Assembly (NCBI GenBank): GCA_025618425.1
Contig: CM046850.1
Coordinates: forward strand, 7,218,249-7,282,248
DNA from: Heliocidaris tuberculata
Lineage: Eukaryota; Echinodermata; Echinoidea; Camarodonta; Echinometridae
Length of the DNA: 64,000 nt
Direction of reading: 5' to 3'
The position numbers and the translations under genes were made by a program. Of the stretch, positions 20,396 to 31,105 are shown one piece after another (the stretch's first letter is position 1; each line of letters starts with the position of its first letter). The notes under the pieces are model-generated. The model made no database searches, was not told the origin of the DNA, and was given only the letters and a program-made list of their open reading frames with translations.

Positions 20396-22779
20396 ATGAA
20401 CTGGAAATCAAATACCCAGGATCATCTTCTTTCTGACTAATTAATATTCAACGGTCCGCCGTGGACAATAGTTAGTAAATTCACTTAAAGCCCCCCCCCC
20501 CCCCCCCCCAAGTCGTCCAGATATAGGCCCCTATGTTAGTGCGATACACGAATAGCAAGATTTTAAGCTTCTCTCATTCGTTTTCCTCGTTTAAGTGGAA
20601 ATATTAAACAAAATTGAGGGATGAAATATACTAATTCGCTTGAAGACTATTCATAGTTCTGGCATAAGCATCCCACTCCTCAAGATTTTCTTTATTTCAG
20701 TTGATGAATAGCAAGCTTTCAAGCCGCTCTGATTTGTTTACCTCTAGAAAAATATACAAGAAAATTGGTAGAGGAAATATCATCGGCCACCATAATTAAC
20801 TTCTTCTATTCCAGACTCGGGAGATTCATTCCTAAATGTATAAGCCCGGCATATATTTGCCAGTTTTACATTTTAAATTGCTATTGATTACGTACGTAAT
20901 CAATTTACAATACGATTGGATGGAATGTATTTCATTATGCTATTACACTCGATGAGCAGCTTTGTATTGCGCGCTCTCACTCGGGAATTCCAGGATGCAA
21001 GAGTCTTCTGCAAGTTTTATGTTGTTGTTTTTTGTTTTTTTTTTTGGGGGGGGGTTGTGTGTGAGTGAACTAAACAAATTTGAGGAGAGGCTGAGACCTT
21101 TCGAAGTATGAAATGACTTACTGTAGTGCGAATATTATAATCACTATCATTTCTTGCCATCCAAGCTGCTATCTTCAAGTTCACTGTAAAACATGTCGGT
21201 TAGAAAAAATACCAACATGAAGATAATTATGTGTCCGACCAACTTTTTCTTTCAATTATATTGTCCGTCTTACTCTTGGGTGATTTTGAGTTCATTTTGT
21301 TATAAAATATGATTATAATTGGGCAAGACATCACTCGAGTTGGGCATAAATTGGCCCCAAATTTGGTCGGAGACAAAATTACCCTCTTGTTGGGAACTCT
21401 TTAACCAAAAACACTTTGTACCGTGTTCATTGGTGTCGGTATTTTGAATGGGGTAGTTTGCCTACAGATAATTAGCTGACAATTTCCCGACAAGCAGACA
21501 CAAAAAATAAAATTGGGGAAAAAATTAAACGATTTGTTGTTTTTTTTAAAGGTACGATTACTCAAATTTTCAAATTTGCAGACAATCATAAAAATGGTTG
21601 TCAGAATTTCAAATTTGATCTTCCTTTTTTTTTCTAACACACAACGAAAAGAAAAATCGGATTTGCCGATTAGAAAATTCAGCGACTGAGAGTTGTTGAT
21701 AGCGGTGTCACCCCCCCCCCCCCCCATCAACAGCCCCGACCATCTGCTTAACTGCTTACACTTCAGTGGTGAACGTTTACATGACATATGTCACGACATT
21801 CACGGCTATATTAGTCATAAAGGCATCACTGTAGGGCATTTTCTAAGGGGCTGGGCATTATGGGACCGCGTTTGCCAAAATATTTTTTTTTAACAGTCCC
21901 CAGAAGATGCCATCAAAACTTAATAGATTTTCGGACATCAATTACGGTTTTGCCAAATGCAGTTTTTAAAGGGGGATACCCTCGCCCACCCCGTTAGTAA
22001 CTGTATCCGTTTATCATGACCCGTGTCATCATAATGTGAAAAAAATAAACATCGAAAACTGCCACAATCCCTCCAGTTGTTGGGTAAGAAACTGACAATG
22101 AAGGGGTCTATTTTCGTTTACATTCAGAAGTTGACATAGCTCTTCGAAATAGGTCATAACATGCGCAGTGACTCTTTGTAAAAGGTACCATGTGGTACCA
22201 GGGGCGTCGATCCTGGGAGGGCAGAGAGGTAGTTGCCCCCCAAAGAAAATATTGGGGGGGGGGAACATATCGTCCCCCTCCGTAAATCCGGAGGTGTAAA
22301 ATAATAATAAGGGGGTGGGGTCGTGAGAGCAATCATATGGGAGGTGTCCATCATCTCACCATTTTCCCATAAGTTGGAAGACTTCGGAAGACAGTTGGAA
22401 TCTTTGTGTTTGCTGCCAACTCGGGGCAAAGACTTTAATCATATAGGCATATTATTTTAATATAATTACAGATATACTGTTTTTATTTATGGTTGTTTCA
22501 TAATTGTCCACTGAGAAGACGGTTTCCAAAGACATGAAATAGAATGGGCCTCCAGTTGAAGAGAAGGTTGGGTTCTGGTAAAAGCGTGAAAGAGAATAAG
22601 TGAGCCGTCTTGTTTATTACGATTCCCCTGTAACATGTGTAAAAGAATATTATAGAGGCAATCTCACCTGAAATGGATTGGTCTTGTAGTGCTCCAATAT
22701 TTCAAACATGACCAGAATTTTTTTACAACTTTGAACCCAATTCTGATTATGTTATTGTAGTCCCTTACATACCTACCTT
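20396..22779. other. Gene-free stretch
   Basis: C or G runs occur at 20491-20509, 21049-21054, 21711-21725 and 22253-22262. A possible hAT-like left end, CAGGGGCGTCGATCCTGG, begins at 22199, but no matching right end or octamer duplication was found. The short ORFs lack recognisable domains. Confidence 0.45.
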
Positions 22780-23115
22780 GATCTTTGGTTTTCATCGTTT
22801 TCATCGTTTGGTTTTTGTCCTGCCGCAACAGTAACGTCCTTTGGCAAGACACTAATCTACATTTTGCCACACTCGACCCAAGTGTAATAAGAGGATATCT
22901 GGTTGGATTTATTCCATGAGCATGATGAGTGCAATGAGCGCTACGGTTGCCCGAGCTCAAGCCGGGTCATGATATCCAAAGTCCTTTGGAAGCGCATACA
23001 GACGATATGCGCCATACAAGAACTGAATATTATTAATAATATCATTATTAATTACTATCCGCATTATCATTATCATTATTGTTATTATTATTATCAATAT
23101 TATCTTCATCATTAT
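22780..23115 (+). mobile_element. SINE body and tail
   Basis: CTTTGGCAAGACACTAATCT, CTCGACCCAAGTGTAATAAG and AAGTCCTTTGGAAGCGCATA are SINE-like body words. They are followed by GCGCCATACAAGAACTGAATATTATTA, a 3' end passing into ATT/TTA repeats (23030-23115). The tail type matches the one near 54800. Confidence 0.55.
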
Positions 23116-23570
23116 TATCATGTTTGCTTTTCAGTAATATTTAGTAGTTCGCCATGAAAACCGAGTCCCTGAAGCACCACAATATTCAAATCATTTATAT
23201 ATCTAAAGGTTTATACTAAGGATTCCATCATTAAATGTATTCCATAAGATTTTATTTGAATTTAGCACGGATATATTGCCATATTGCATAAAATATTTTG
23301 TTTTTGCAATATCACTATAACAATTCATTACAATAACATTTTGGTGTGTGTAGAAACTTGATTCAGAATCTGATTAAATTATTAGCCATGTTATCCTATA
23401 CCACGAAATTGCAGATTTATTTTTAATTAGTAATGACTTTTACCAAAGTTCAGCCTCAAAGAATGAATAAACTGCTTGCTGCATATTGCGTGATATATTG
23501 CACTTGTTATAATACCATTACAACTGTTTTAGTGTGTATAAAAAAAAAACTTGATTCGGATCCTGCTTAA

Positions 23571-23945
23571 AGATAAAGCTGAGTTCTAGTCATGCGATTA
23601 CATTGTGAAAGAAACTGCCTCAAAGCAATTTGGAAAGGTTGATTATATTTTCAATAAGAATTGGTGTATGCTGTAAGGTTTTGGAATCACCGTAATGAGA
23701 AGAAATTGACTCAATCCTGCTGAGAGTGACATGCCTGCACACAGAAATGTGTATATGGGACTGCACACACATGTTCAGCTATTTCTTGTCATGTTTTTGG
23801 ATGTGAAGGCATTTGAAGAGCAATCCTTTTCAGGGGACATTTACTAACATGATAATCTTCCAAAATGGGGGGAAAATAGAATGAGAAAGCTCACTATTTT
23901 TTTTTCTTTTTTTTTTCAAACCTTTCCCAGGACTCAACTTTCTCT
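23571..23945 (+). mobile_element. Family F4 element, copy 2 (most complete)
   Basis: Flanked by TTAA at 23567-23570 and 23946-23949. Begins AGATAAAGCTGAGTTCTAGT and ends CCCAGGACTCAACTTTCTCT, whose reverse complement (AGAGAAAGTTGAGTCCTGGG) matches the start. The terminal repeat is therefore about 20-25 bp, and the interior is not palindromic. Shared interior words include GAATTGGTGTATGCTGTAAG, TTGACTCAATCCTGCTGAGA and CAATCCTTTTCAGGGGACA. No ORF. Confidence 0.85.
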
Positions 23946-23949
23946 TTAA

Positions 23950-25310
23950 TAGCCCATGTCAAGAGATTACAGACGGCTTTATTTTTTGTAAAGGGAAATC
24001 AAGGATTAAATCTAACGAACGATGCTGTCATCTCGGATTTGTCATATCAGTGCATGCGGTTTGCCGTCACTATCAAAGAAAAGGGGGGGGGGAGAAGAAA
24101 ACAAAGAATAACCGCTACTTAAGACGGCTCAAGACAAACTTCTTGAAATATCAAACTAATAAGGTGAAATTTCTAAACCAGAAAGAAAATTATTCTGGAA
24201 ACGCCGATTTATTTATAGACCTATTTTTGTCAGTTAAAGCTACTAAAGTTATGATGGAGTGTCAAAACTTCACTCACTTTTTAAAATTCTAGGATTATGA
24301 TTTTTGATCCATGGTACATGGTATCTAATATTTTACCCCAACAATATTTAGATCGATTAATACCAAATGGAAAGAAAACGTTTAGACTACATAAAAATGA
24401 ACGCAACTAGGAAATTTATCGAAAAGGAATTCCGGAGATATCGTGATCGCAACTGAAAAAAAAACTTCATAAAACAACGAGTCTAAACTTCGCGCCTGTA
24501 AATTTACAAATGATTTATCCAAGATAGCGATCCATCAAAGGTAAGATAATTGAATCAACTCAAAGGCAAAATAGCATACAATTAGCTGGTTTCAGTTGTT
24601 TTATTTACAATTTTGATGGTATCTTCTCTAGGGATGAATTTTTCCAGACCCTTGTCGGTAAATTCTTTTTTTTTTTCGAAAGAACGCAAACTGGCCGATT
24701 TTTTGTTAATATTTTAATTGTATTCCCCATTTCAAAGAAAATTTTATCACAAGGTAATCTTATGTTGACGGTGCTCAAAATATGGTCACATCACCATATT
24801 AAATGAGATGAGATGAATTGGTGATAAATTCGTCTTAGAATGTAATAAAAAACGTTCTTGAAATTAGATTAGCTTCTTTTTTTAACGGCTGAAATTTTTC
24901 GTCTCTAAACTTTCCCATCTGAATTCCTGTCGGCAAACTTTATCGGGAGGCACCAAGATTGCGGAGTTTTTGTTGCAAATACTCCCCGCTGGTTGGCAAA
25001 TTTTCTGCTAGGTTGTCGACAGATTTGTAAGGATACCCCCCCCCCCCCCCCCCTTCCCTGACCCCTTTACATTTATCGAAAGTAAAGAACGTGGGTTTTG
25101 CAACAACTCCATTTCATGTTAAAAATATCAGATTTTCATCACCTTTAATTTGCACACAGTGAGCACTGAGATCTGCTTGGCTAGGCCTTGTGTACAAAAA
25201 TGCCTGTGCTCTGTGAATGGTGCCCACACAAACATGACAAAGAGTGCCCTCTAATGCTGTGGTAGCCTGCCTATAGCAAAGGCAGCAAATCGCCATCTTT
25301 AGAGCCGAGG
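23950..25310. other. Gene-free stretch
   Basis: No gene or full repeat recognised. A C run lies at 25037-25053. Confidence 0.4.
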
Positions 25311-26015
25311 GTGTTTCAGTGGCTCAAATCGCGACACGATTTAATATCTGCCGTCATACTGTGTACAGGGTTTGTAGACATTTTTACACAGACAGGCAAT
25401 GCAGATATCAAAGTTGCCAAGATATTGGCGCAGGAAGATAACCTCTCCCGGAAAAAAACACATGCCCGGAGAAAACACATGCCCGGAGAAAACACATGCC
25501 TTCGCCACCAAACTCGCATGGCTAGATTTAATTCTGCCAAATTGTTGGCCGCCCGCTGGAGTGAAAACCTGGATCGCACGATTTCGACAAAGACAACCCG
25601 AAGACGTCTTCATTCAATGAATCTTCGCAGCCGAATTTCTCGACGGAATCCACTCATTTCCCCTGTCAACAGGAAGAGATGAGTTGCATGGGCCACGAGA
25701 ACACGAGAACGTGACCTTTACCGTTTTAAACGCAGTTTTCATCATCATGGTATGGGGAGTCATCGGTATTCACGGCGTCGGCGACCTTGTTGCGGTGGAC
25801 GTAAACGCGGTTCATGTCCAGCTGTACCAACACATCCTGGAGATCCGTTTGCTACCATCGATTGAGAACATCTTTAGTGATTGAGGCCATCCGTTCACCT
25901 TCCAAGACGACAACGCTCCTTGTCACAGGGCTGCTGCGATTATATTGCCGAGTGGATGGCTGACTACAGTATCAACAGAGTCCAATCCAGATTTGTCAAT
26001 TTGTCGATCAATTGA
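25311..26015 (+). pseudogene. Tc1/mariner-like transposase remnant
   Basis: Read across frames, the pieces follow the order of a Tc1-type transposase. First comes a helix-turn-helix with VAQIATRFNICRHTVYRV (from 25319). A second DNA-binding stretch has RRRLHSMNLRSRISRRNPL (about 25602-25655), like the RxRLxxxxLRSRRPxxxPL of Tc1 proteins. The catalytic core has MVWGVIGIHGVGDLVAVDVN (from about 25748) and FQDDNAPCHRA (about 25902-25935). The last phrase holds the second acidic residue of the DDE/DDD triad. Stops and frame changes break it (TAA near 25438, TGA near 25883), and the end with the third acidic residue is not recognisable. The linker is filled with a 17-bp tandem repeat. Dead copy. 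Confidence 0.85.
25447..25498 (+). repeat. 17-bp minisatellite, three units
   Basis: CCCGGAAAAAAACACATG, then two identical CCCGGAGAAAACACATG units, inside the transposase remnant between the two DNA-binding motifs. A local slippage product. Confidence 0.9.
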
Positions 26016-26125
26016 ATCTGGTGTCGCCGAAACCACATGGTCCATCTCCGTGATCTATCGGTTAAGGCATTGGCGTTCTAAGCCTGAGTTACCCGGGTTC
26101 GATTCCCGGCGGAGACATTTTTTCA
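25975..26125 (+). mobile_element. tRNA-like retroposon, + strand copy
   Basis: A block with ATTTGTCAATTTGTCGATCA, TTGAATCTGGTGTCGCCGAA and ACCAC leads directly into a 73-nt tRNA-like unit (26044-26116) and then ACATTTTTT. The same order is present on the minus strand at 49245-49390. Having the conserved body upstream of the tRNA part, not downstream, is unusual for a SINE. Confidence 0.7.
26044..26116 (+). tRNA. tRNA-Arg(TCT)-like sequence, probably pseudogenic
   Basis: The 73-nt unit folds as a cloverleaf: acceptor ATCTCCG/CGGAGAC (six of seven pairs), weak D arm with loop ATCGGTTA, and anticodon stem TTGGC/GCCTG with one mismatch. Loop GTTCTAA has anticodon TCT at 26077-26079. The T arm CCGGG/CCCGG with loop TTCGATT is perfect. 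Box B GGTTCGATTCC is good, but box A TGATCTATCGG departs from consensus. Because the flank and tRNA unit recur elsewhere in the window with a different anticodon, a retroposed tRNA-like unit is likelier than a working gene. Confidence 0.5.
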
Positions 26126-27155
26126 TTTTTTGCAAAAATTTCAAAAGGGAGGACAGTTCTGGAGAACTTTGATTTAAGCTACACAACCATTATTCTCTCA
26201 TTTCCTTTCACATTGTCTTTATAATAAGAATCAACCGGGAAATAATTATTTTTCTAGTAATGAGAAAATGTGGGTTATATTTTTTAAAAAGAAACACACT
26301 GTATACACCACCTCCCTATAAATTATTACTACCAGCTAGTTTTAACATTGATTGAGACTCACAGCAACGTGATTGTTGGATACATTGCATACATTGCTTT
26401 ATAATTTGACATAGTTACTTGTATGTTTTAGCTCCCTTGGTGAATCATTTCTGATTTAAATACCCGTTATTACGTGATTGTGTACTAAACCTATTATTAT
26501 GAACTATGACTATAAAACTAAGCCCATGATTATGGACCAAACCTATAGGTATACATTTACATACTATACCGTCATCATTAAGTACTTCATAGTACTGACT
26601 CTACTCGTCATGCTCGTGTACATGGGTTGTCACGAATGACATAATGACACGCATCAGTTAACTTTATTTTGTGATGGATCTCGAGACGTGATCCATCACA
26701 CACGCAAGCACTGTCCATAGCATAACCACAAACAACCTAACAGGTAATGATTTTGATTATATTAAACTTCACTCTTATTATCACTATACTGATTTATGTA
26801 TTGATTATTTATATTGCATATAAGTTATTGTCGGCAGAAATGTTTTGCTTATTACTTTTCATTTAGGCAGGTAGCAGTACTTTTGTTCCATTTTCGTTGT
26901 TTCGTTCTTGTACAGCCCTCGAAGAAGGCGATAATGCCGACAGCTTGGCGTGAATAAAACCAGTGGTATATTCAGTTACGTCCTGAGCCGCATCATCATC
27001 ATGTTGTGTTTTAGCCAAATTTCTTCAACTTATATGTATATATATATATATATATATTAATCGCAAACAATAAATGAAGCGATTTACAAATCGCTAAACA
27101 ATAAATGAAAACAATAAATCGTAAACAATAAACGAAGCGATTTACATTTCATTAA
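26126..27155. other. Gene-free stretch with a retroelement-like 3' motif
   Basis: No gene. At 26916-26965 the phrase CTCGAAGAAGGCGATAATGC, CGACAGCTTGGCGTGAATAA can form a GGC/GCC hairpin. It resembles two nearby phrases at 28070 and 28288. A TA repeat lies at 27032-27057. Confidence 0.45.
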
Positions 27156-27960
27156 GGAGGCGAGTTGGCTCAGTCGTTAAAGCGTCTGCCTGTCGAACCA
27201 AAGATCGTGGGTTCGAATCCACCCCGGGCGGATGACCAGGTGCGTAACCAGTGGGGCGGTGGGGGTGGTGCCCCCCCCCCCCAAAAAAAAGGCCAACAAA
27301 AATGAAGGGGAGAGCGAAAAGCGTGGGGAAGTGAAAGAAAAATTCCTAAAAAGGCGCTACGAGCCGTTATCTTTCTCTAAAAATTTGCTAAAACGTCAAA
27401 GTTTTCGCACTTCGCGCGGGAAGAAGGAAACTCCCCCTTCCCTGCACCCACCCATGTTACATACAGTGCAGTATTGCGTCCAAATCAGTCAGGGCGTCGA
27501 ACTTACTTTCCGCCTAAAAAAGGGTGCTATGAGCCTTTATCTTTCTCTCAAATTTGCTCAAACGTCAGAGCTTTCGCGCTTCGCGCGGGAGGAGGAAACT
27601 CATCCTTCCCTGCAATACCCCCCCCCCCCGGGAGCATGCTTCGCGTGCTTACAACCGCCCCCCCCCCCCCCCCCTCTAAAATTAAATCCTGGCTACGCGG
27701 TTGCGGATGACTGAAGCCTGCGTTGTGTGTTAACGTGCCCCTCCCTTGTTTAAAAGACGCAGGCTATGTTACAGTGGAAAACACTCCGTCCCTCAGATAG
27801 GACGTTAACCGGAGGCCCAATGTAGAGGACAGTCACCACAGCACTATTCGAATAAGAGTAGGGGGAAACCCCGGTGTAGTGGTACACCTGCACATCCAAA
27901 TCAGTTATACCGGGAGGAGATACGTAAGGGTTACAGTGATTCAGTTTGCTTTTCCCCTCC
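27156..27960 (+). mobile_element. tRNA-derived SINE, split by a hAT-like element
   Basis: Head at 27156-27236: GGAGGCGAGTTGGCTCAGTC (box A type) and GTGGGTTCGAATCCACCCCG (box B type). The body resumes at 27712 after the insertion: TGAAGCCTGCGTTGTGTGTT, AAAGACGCAGGCTATGTTAC, CCCTCAGATAGGACGTTAAC, and GGTGTAGTGGTACACCTGCA, fading by about 27960. The inserted element duplicated CGGATGAC at the end of the head. Confidence 0.8.
27237..27703. mobile_element. hAT-like non-autonomous element inside the SINE
   Basis: Starts CAGGTGCGTAACCAG and ends CTGGCTACGCGGTTG; these are inverted copies with three differences. The octamer CGGATGAC is exact on both sides (27229-27236 and 27704-27711). The interior has C runs and two tandem-like blocks of about 170 bp sharing words such as TTTCTCT, TTCGCGC(T/A)TCGCGCGGGA and GGAAACTC. 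The 160- and 78-codon frames crossing it are repeat shadows. Confidence 0.9.
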
Positions 27961-27973
27961 CTGGCACTTAATA

Positions 27974-27990
27974 ATCTCTAATATATATAA

Positions 27991-28036
<46 letters not shown>

Positions 28037-28123
28037 GTATAAAGTATATGAGTACTGAAGTATCATTTCCTGAAGAAGCCGTGTAGGCGAAATCTTGAAC
28101 TTTTTGTGTCTAACGGAGTGATT

Positions 28124-28206
<83 letters not shown>

Positions 28207-28212
28207 AGAGAG
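27974..28212. repeat. (AT)n and (CT)n(AT)n microsatellites around a hairpin motif
   Basis: AT repeats at 27979-28033, CT repeat at 28125-28156, AT repeat at 28158-28202 and a closing GA run. Between them, TCCTGAAGAAGCCGTGTAGG then CGAAATCTTGAAC (28069-28102) forms a GCC/GGC hairpin and resembles phrases at 26916 and, inverted, 28288. Confidence 0.85.
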
Positions 28213-28375
28213 AGTAAATAGTGTATGTATAATACGCGCTGTGATTGGTTAGATTCGCATCACGTGACGTGCAAAAGTTTATTTGTCAAGCTTTCGATCT
28301 ATGGTCTTCATCAGGACTGTATAAAAAACACAAAATAATGGCTGCCATTTACATCGAAATAAACATTTCGATTTC
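28213..28375. other. Retroelement-like 3' motif, minus strand
   Basis: The minus strand reads TCCTGATGAAGACCATAGAT then CGAAAGCTTGACAAATAAA (about 28284-28316). Similar phrases close several families of retroelements, including Penelope-like ones, in many animals. No reverse transcriptase is nearby, so only the motif can be reported. Confidence 0.3.
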
Positions 28376-28378
28376 TTA

Positions 28379-28796
28379 AGGCCACTGCACACCTTACGAT
28401 CGGTCTGCGATCCGATTTGTGAAATAAATCGCTATGGCATTAAATATTGGCATTTTAACATATGAAACCTACACTATTCAGGTTCTGAAAAGTAATATGA
28501 ATACTAAACATAGGGTTTTGGTGAGCTGTCAGCTTTCTACAGGGAAAAGGGGCAAGATTAGTTTCAAATCGTAGGCAGTCTTACGATTTTTGTGACGTCA
28601 CTACGACTAGGAGCCGATTTGGCCATTCTACCGACTAGACAACTCGGCAAAGGCCGTATTATCGATTTTTACTATCTGTATGACTATTCAGACCCTCAAT
28701 CAAAAATATTTCTCGTTTTTTAAATGATTTGTCAAATGATATTGCATTTTCTTCTGAAATCGGATCGCAGACCGATCGTAAGGTGTGCGGTGGCCT
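28379..28796. mobile_element. Palindromic MITE with 3-bp TTA duplication
   Basis: Left end AGGCCACTGCACACCTTACG and right end CGTAAGGTGTGCGGTGGCCT are inverted copies, and the pairing continues through GATCGGTCTGCGATCCGATTT. TTA flanks both sides (28376-28378 and 28797-28799), which would fit a PIF/Harbinger-like element. The perfect CRE octamer is at 28593-28600. A truncated copy lies at 2304-2582. Confidence 0.8.
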
Positions 28797-28799
28797 TTA

Positions 28800-29750
28800 C
28801 AATTTTTAAGTATTTCTCACATTTCTCACAATATATATATTTCATTAACATGCATGTGCTCCAGAGCAAACATTTTATTTATTATGTTCTTTCGTATTAA
28901 GTGTATCCAAATTATTTTCTCAAAATTGTTTGTAAGAAAACACTTCAGCCTTGAAATTAAGAATATTTTTTTCCACGGTTTGTATGATTTGTATTTGAAT
29001 CTAAAGTTATAATGTTACAACGTCACATCACAGGTGGTTTTGTAATGGACTCCAAAATTGGACCAAGAGTTAGCGCAAGTAAGTTTGACATCATCACCTA
29101 AGTCGACCCATCAGGCCTGTCCAATCAACCTAAAGTCTTGTCCAACCAAAATGATACCGAAAGAAGTGAGTCCAGCGACTAATGTCATATCAACAATTCC
29201 ATCTTGAGACAGTAGGCATTTCAAAAGTGTGTACTGTTTTCTGACTGACATTTCAGAAGCCCTTACCTGGGGTTAGTGTGACATCCAAATCACAGGTGTA
29301 TGGCTCATCTCACCATGCCCACAAAGCTATATCTATGAGATTTGCAATGGATGGAGCAATCAATCTCAGTGAAGGAAGTCATTTAATCCCATAATGGTTG
29401 AATAATTGGCGGAGTATTTCGGAAAACCACAACAGCCATGAGTCAATGATTTCACAGTTTTGAACGATCTATCCTTGACCTTCAAAAACAGTCTGGTCAA
29501 CTCTTCAAGAAGATAGCGCTAGTTAACAGTGTCATTTTAAATCCAAGTCTCACTACGTCTTAGTCGAGTGAGGAAGTTATTGTTAGGATAGATTTAAAAC
29601 GTGAGAGCCCCCTGTCAGTTTGATTTTATTTAGTTGTTAATTGAGCGTCTATGGATGGTTCATCTTGAATGTGATACGGCATTTTAGATTTTAAACATGA
29701 AGCAGGTTCGATGTATATGATGTATGTGTGACGTAATAGCGGCGTATAGA
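28800..29750. other. Gene-free unique stretch
   Basis: No ORF above 75 codons and no repeat recognised. The segment at 29020-29600 is less AT-rich but is closed in all frames. Confidence 0.4.
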
Positions 29751-29754
29751 TTAA

Positions 29755-30385
29755 AGGCCAAGTCCACACTAATATCCAGTTCATTTGAATAAATAGAGTA
29801 AAACTAAACAAGCATAACAGTGAAAATTTCACTGAAATCGGATGTAAAATAAGAAAGTTACGGCATTTTGAAGTTTTGCATTATTTCATGAAACAGTGAT
29901 ATGCATAACATGGGCGGTATGCAAATGAGTGAACCGATGATGTCACACACTCACTTTTCCTTATGTATTTTAATATATGAAATTTTAAATATTTCAATTT
30001 TTATGGATGTGATGATAAAGAATCTCTCCCTTGTATCAAAATAAGTTACCATTACGATGATTTTACATGTTCAAACCATGTTTTACATTATTGAAGGAGT
30101 CAAACCATGTTTTACATTATTGAAGCGAAAAAATTCAAATATATGATATTTCATATAGCATGTATAGTAAAATACATAAGGAAATGGGAGTGTGTGACAT
30201 CATCGATTCACTCATTTGCATACCGCCCATGTTATGCATATCATTGTTTCAAGAAATAATCCAAAACTTCAAAATTCTGTAACTATCTTATTTTACATCC
30301 GACTTCAGTGGAATTTTCACTGTTATGCTTGTTTAATTTTACTCTATTTATTCAAGTCAACTTGAGATTAGTGTGGACTTGGCCT
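29755..30385. mobile_element. TTAA-bounded palindrome, family F3
   Basis: Flanked by TTAA at 29751-29754 and 30386-30389. Left end AGGCCAAGTCCACACTAATA, right end ATTAGTGTGGACTTGGCCT. Arms run about 250 bp: TTTACTCTATTTATTCAA complements, AAAATTTCACTG/GGAATTTTCACTG, GCATAACATGGGCGGTATGC and TTTGCATACCGCCCATGTTA. The loop near 30000-30160 has a short internal duplication of CAAACCATGTTTTACATTAT. No ORF. Confidence 0.88.
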
Positions 30386-30389
30386 TTAA

Positions 30390-31101
30390 GGTACACCGTA
30401 GGGACACGTAGCCCCTTCAAAAAAAGAATTAACAGAACAAAACAGAAATGAAAAAAGGTGAGAAAAGGTAGAGAAGTAAAAGGACCAGAAAAGAAGATGA
30501 TAGGACCCCCTCCTGCACCCTTCCTTTATCGGTAATCTAGTTGATGCGCTTTTCATTTCCATGTTTACCGATTCAGAAGCGCTACACCACTGTTGCGTAA
30601 TAGGCATTTCTGAAATTCCCTTCCATGTTGTTCACAAATAAATCTGTCATATAAACTTCCTATTGGAGGCAGAAGGTATGACTTTGCGTCTATAAACTCA
30701 AGGTTGTCCTAGATAATATGATATGATATAATAACCCAGATACTGCATGCTTCACATAAATGTTAAATCCGCCAATCAAAGATGAATATGTGAAAATACA
30801 TGACGGGACCTCCAGTCTTCCGACTCCCATCTAGTGTTCACTTCATCTTTTTTTTTTTTTTTGAACATATGTATATCTATGAATACATACAGTCTGACAG
30901 AAAGAGAGTGAGGGAGAGATGAGAGATATTATTTCAATATTGCAATGTTGCATTTGAAAAAGGTAAGCATGTTAATCCAGTTCCCTGGAATATTGGAATT
31001 AACCCATGCCTTCACGAACTTACCTAGTTGATAAACATGTCAAAACGAGGATGTTGTACCGCTCAACTCTATTTTTAAAAAGTAACAGCAGCTGTGTTAG
31101 T
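30390..31101. other. Gene-free stretch
   Basis: Nothing recognised except a T run at 30850-30861 and a purine-rich patch at 30420-30500. Confidence 0.4.
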
Positions 31102-31105
31102 CTGG

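Noticed and set aside
22199..22330. Another hAT-like element
   Set aside because: A left end CAGGGGCGTCGATCC is present, but no inverted right end or octamer duplication could be found.
25447..25498. Possible repeat array of functional interest
   Set aside because: Only three units inside a dead transposase; simple slippage explains it.
28284..28316. Hammerhead ribozyme
   Set aside because: CTGATGA and GAAA are present on the minus strand, but the bases between do not form a proper stem II and no closing G-C pair follows the core.
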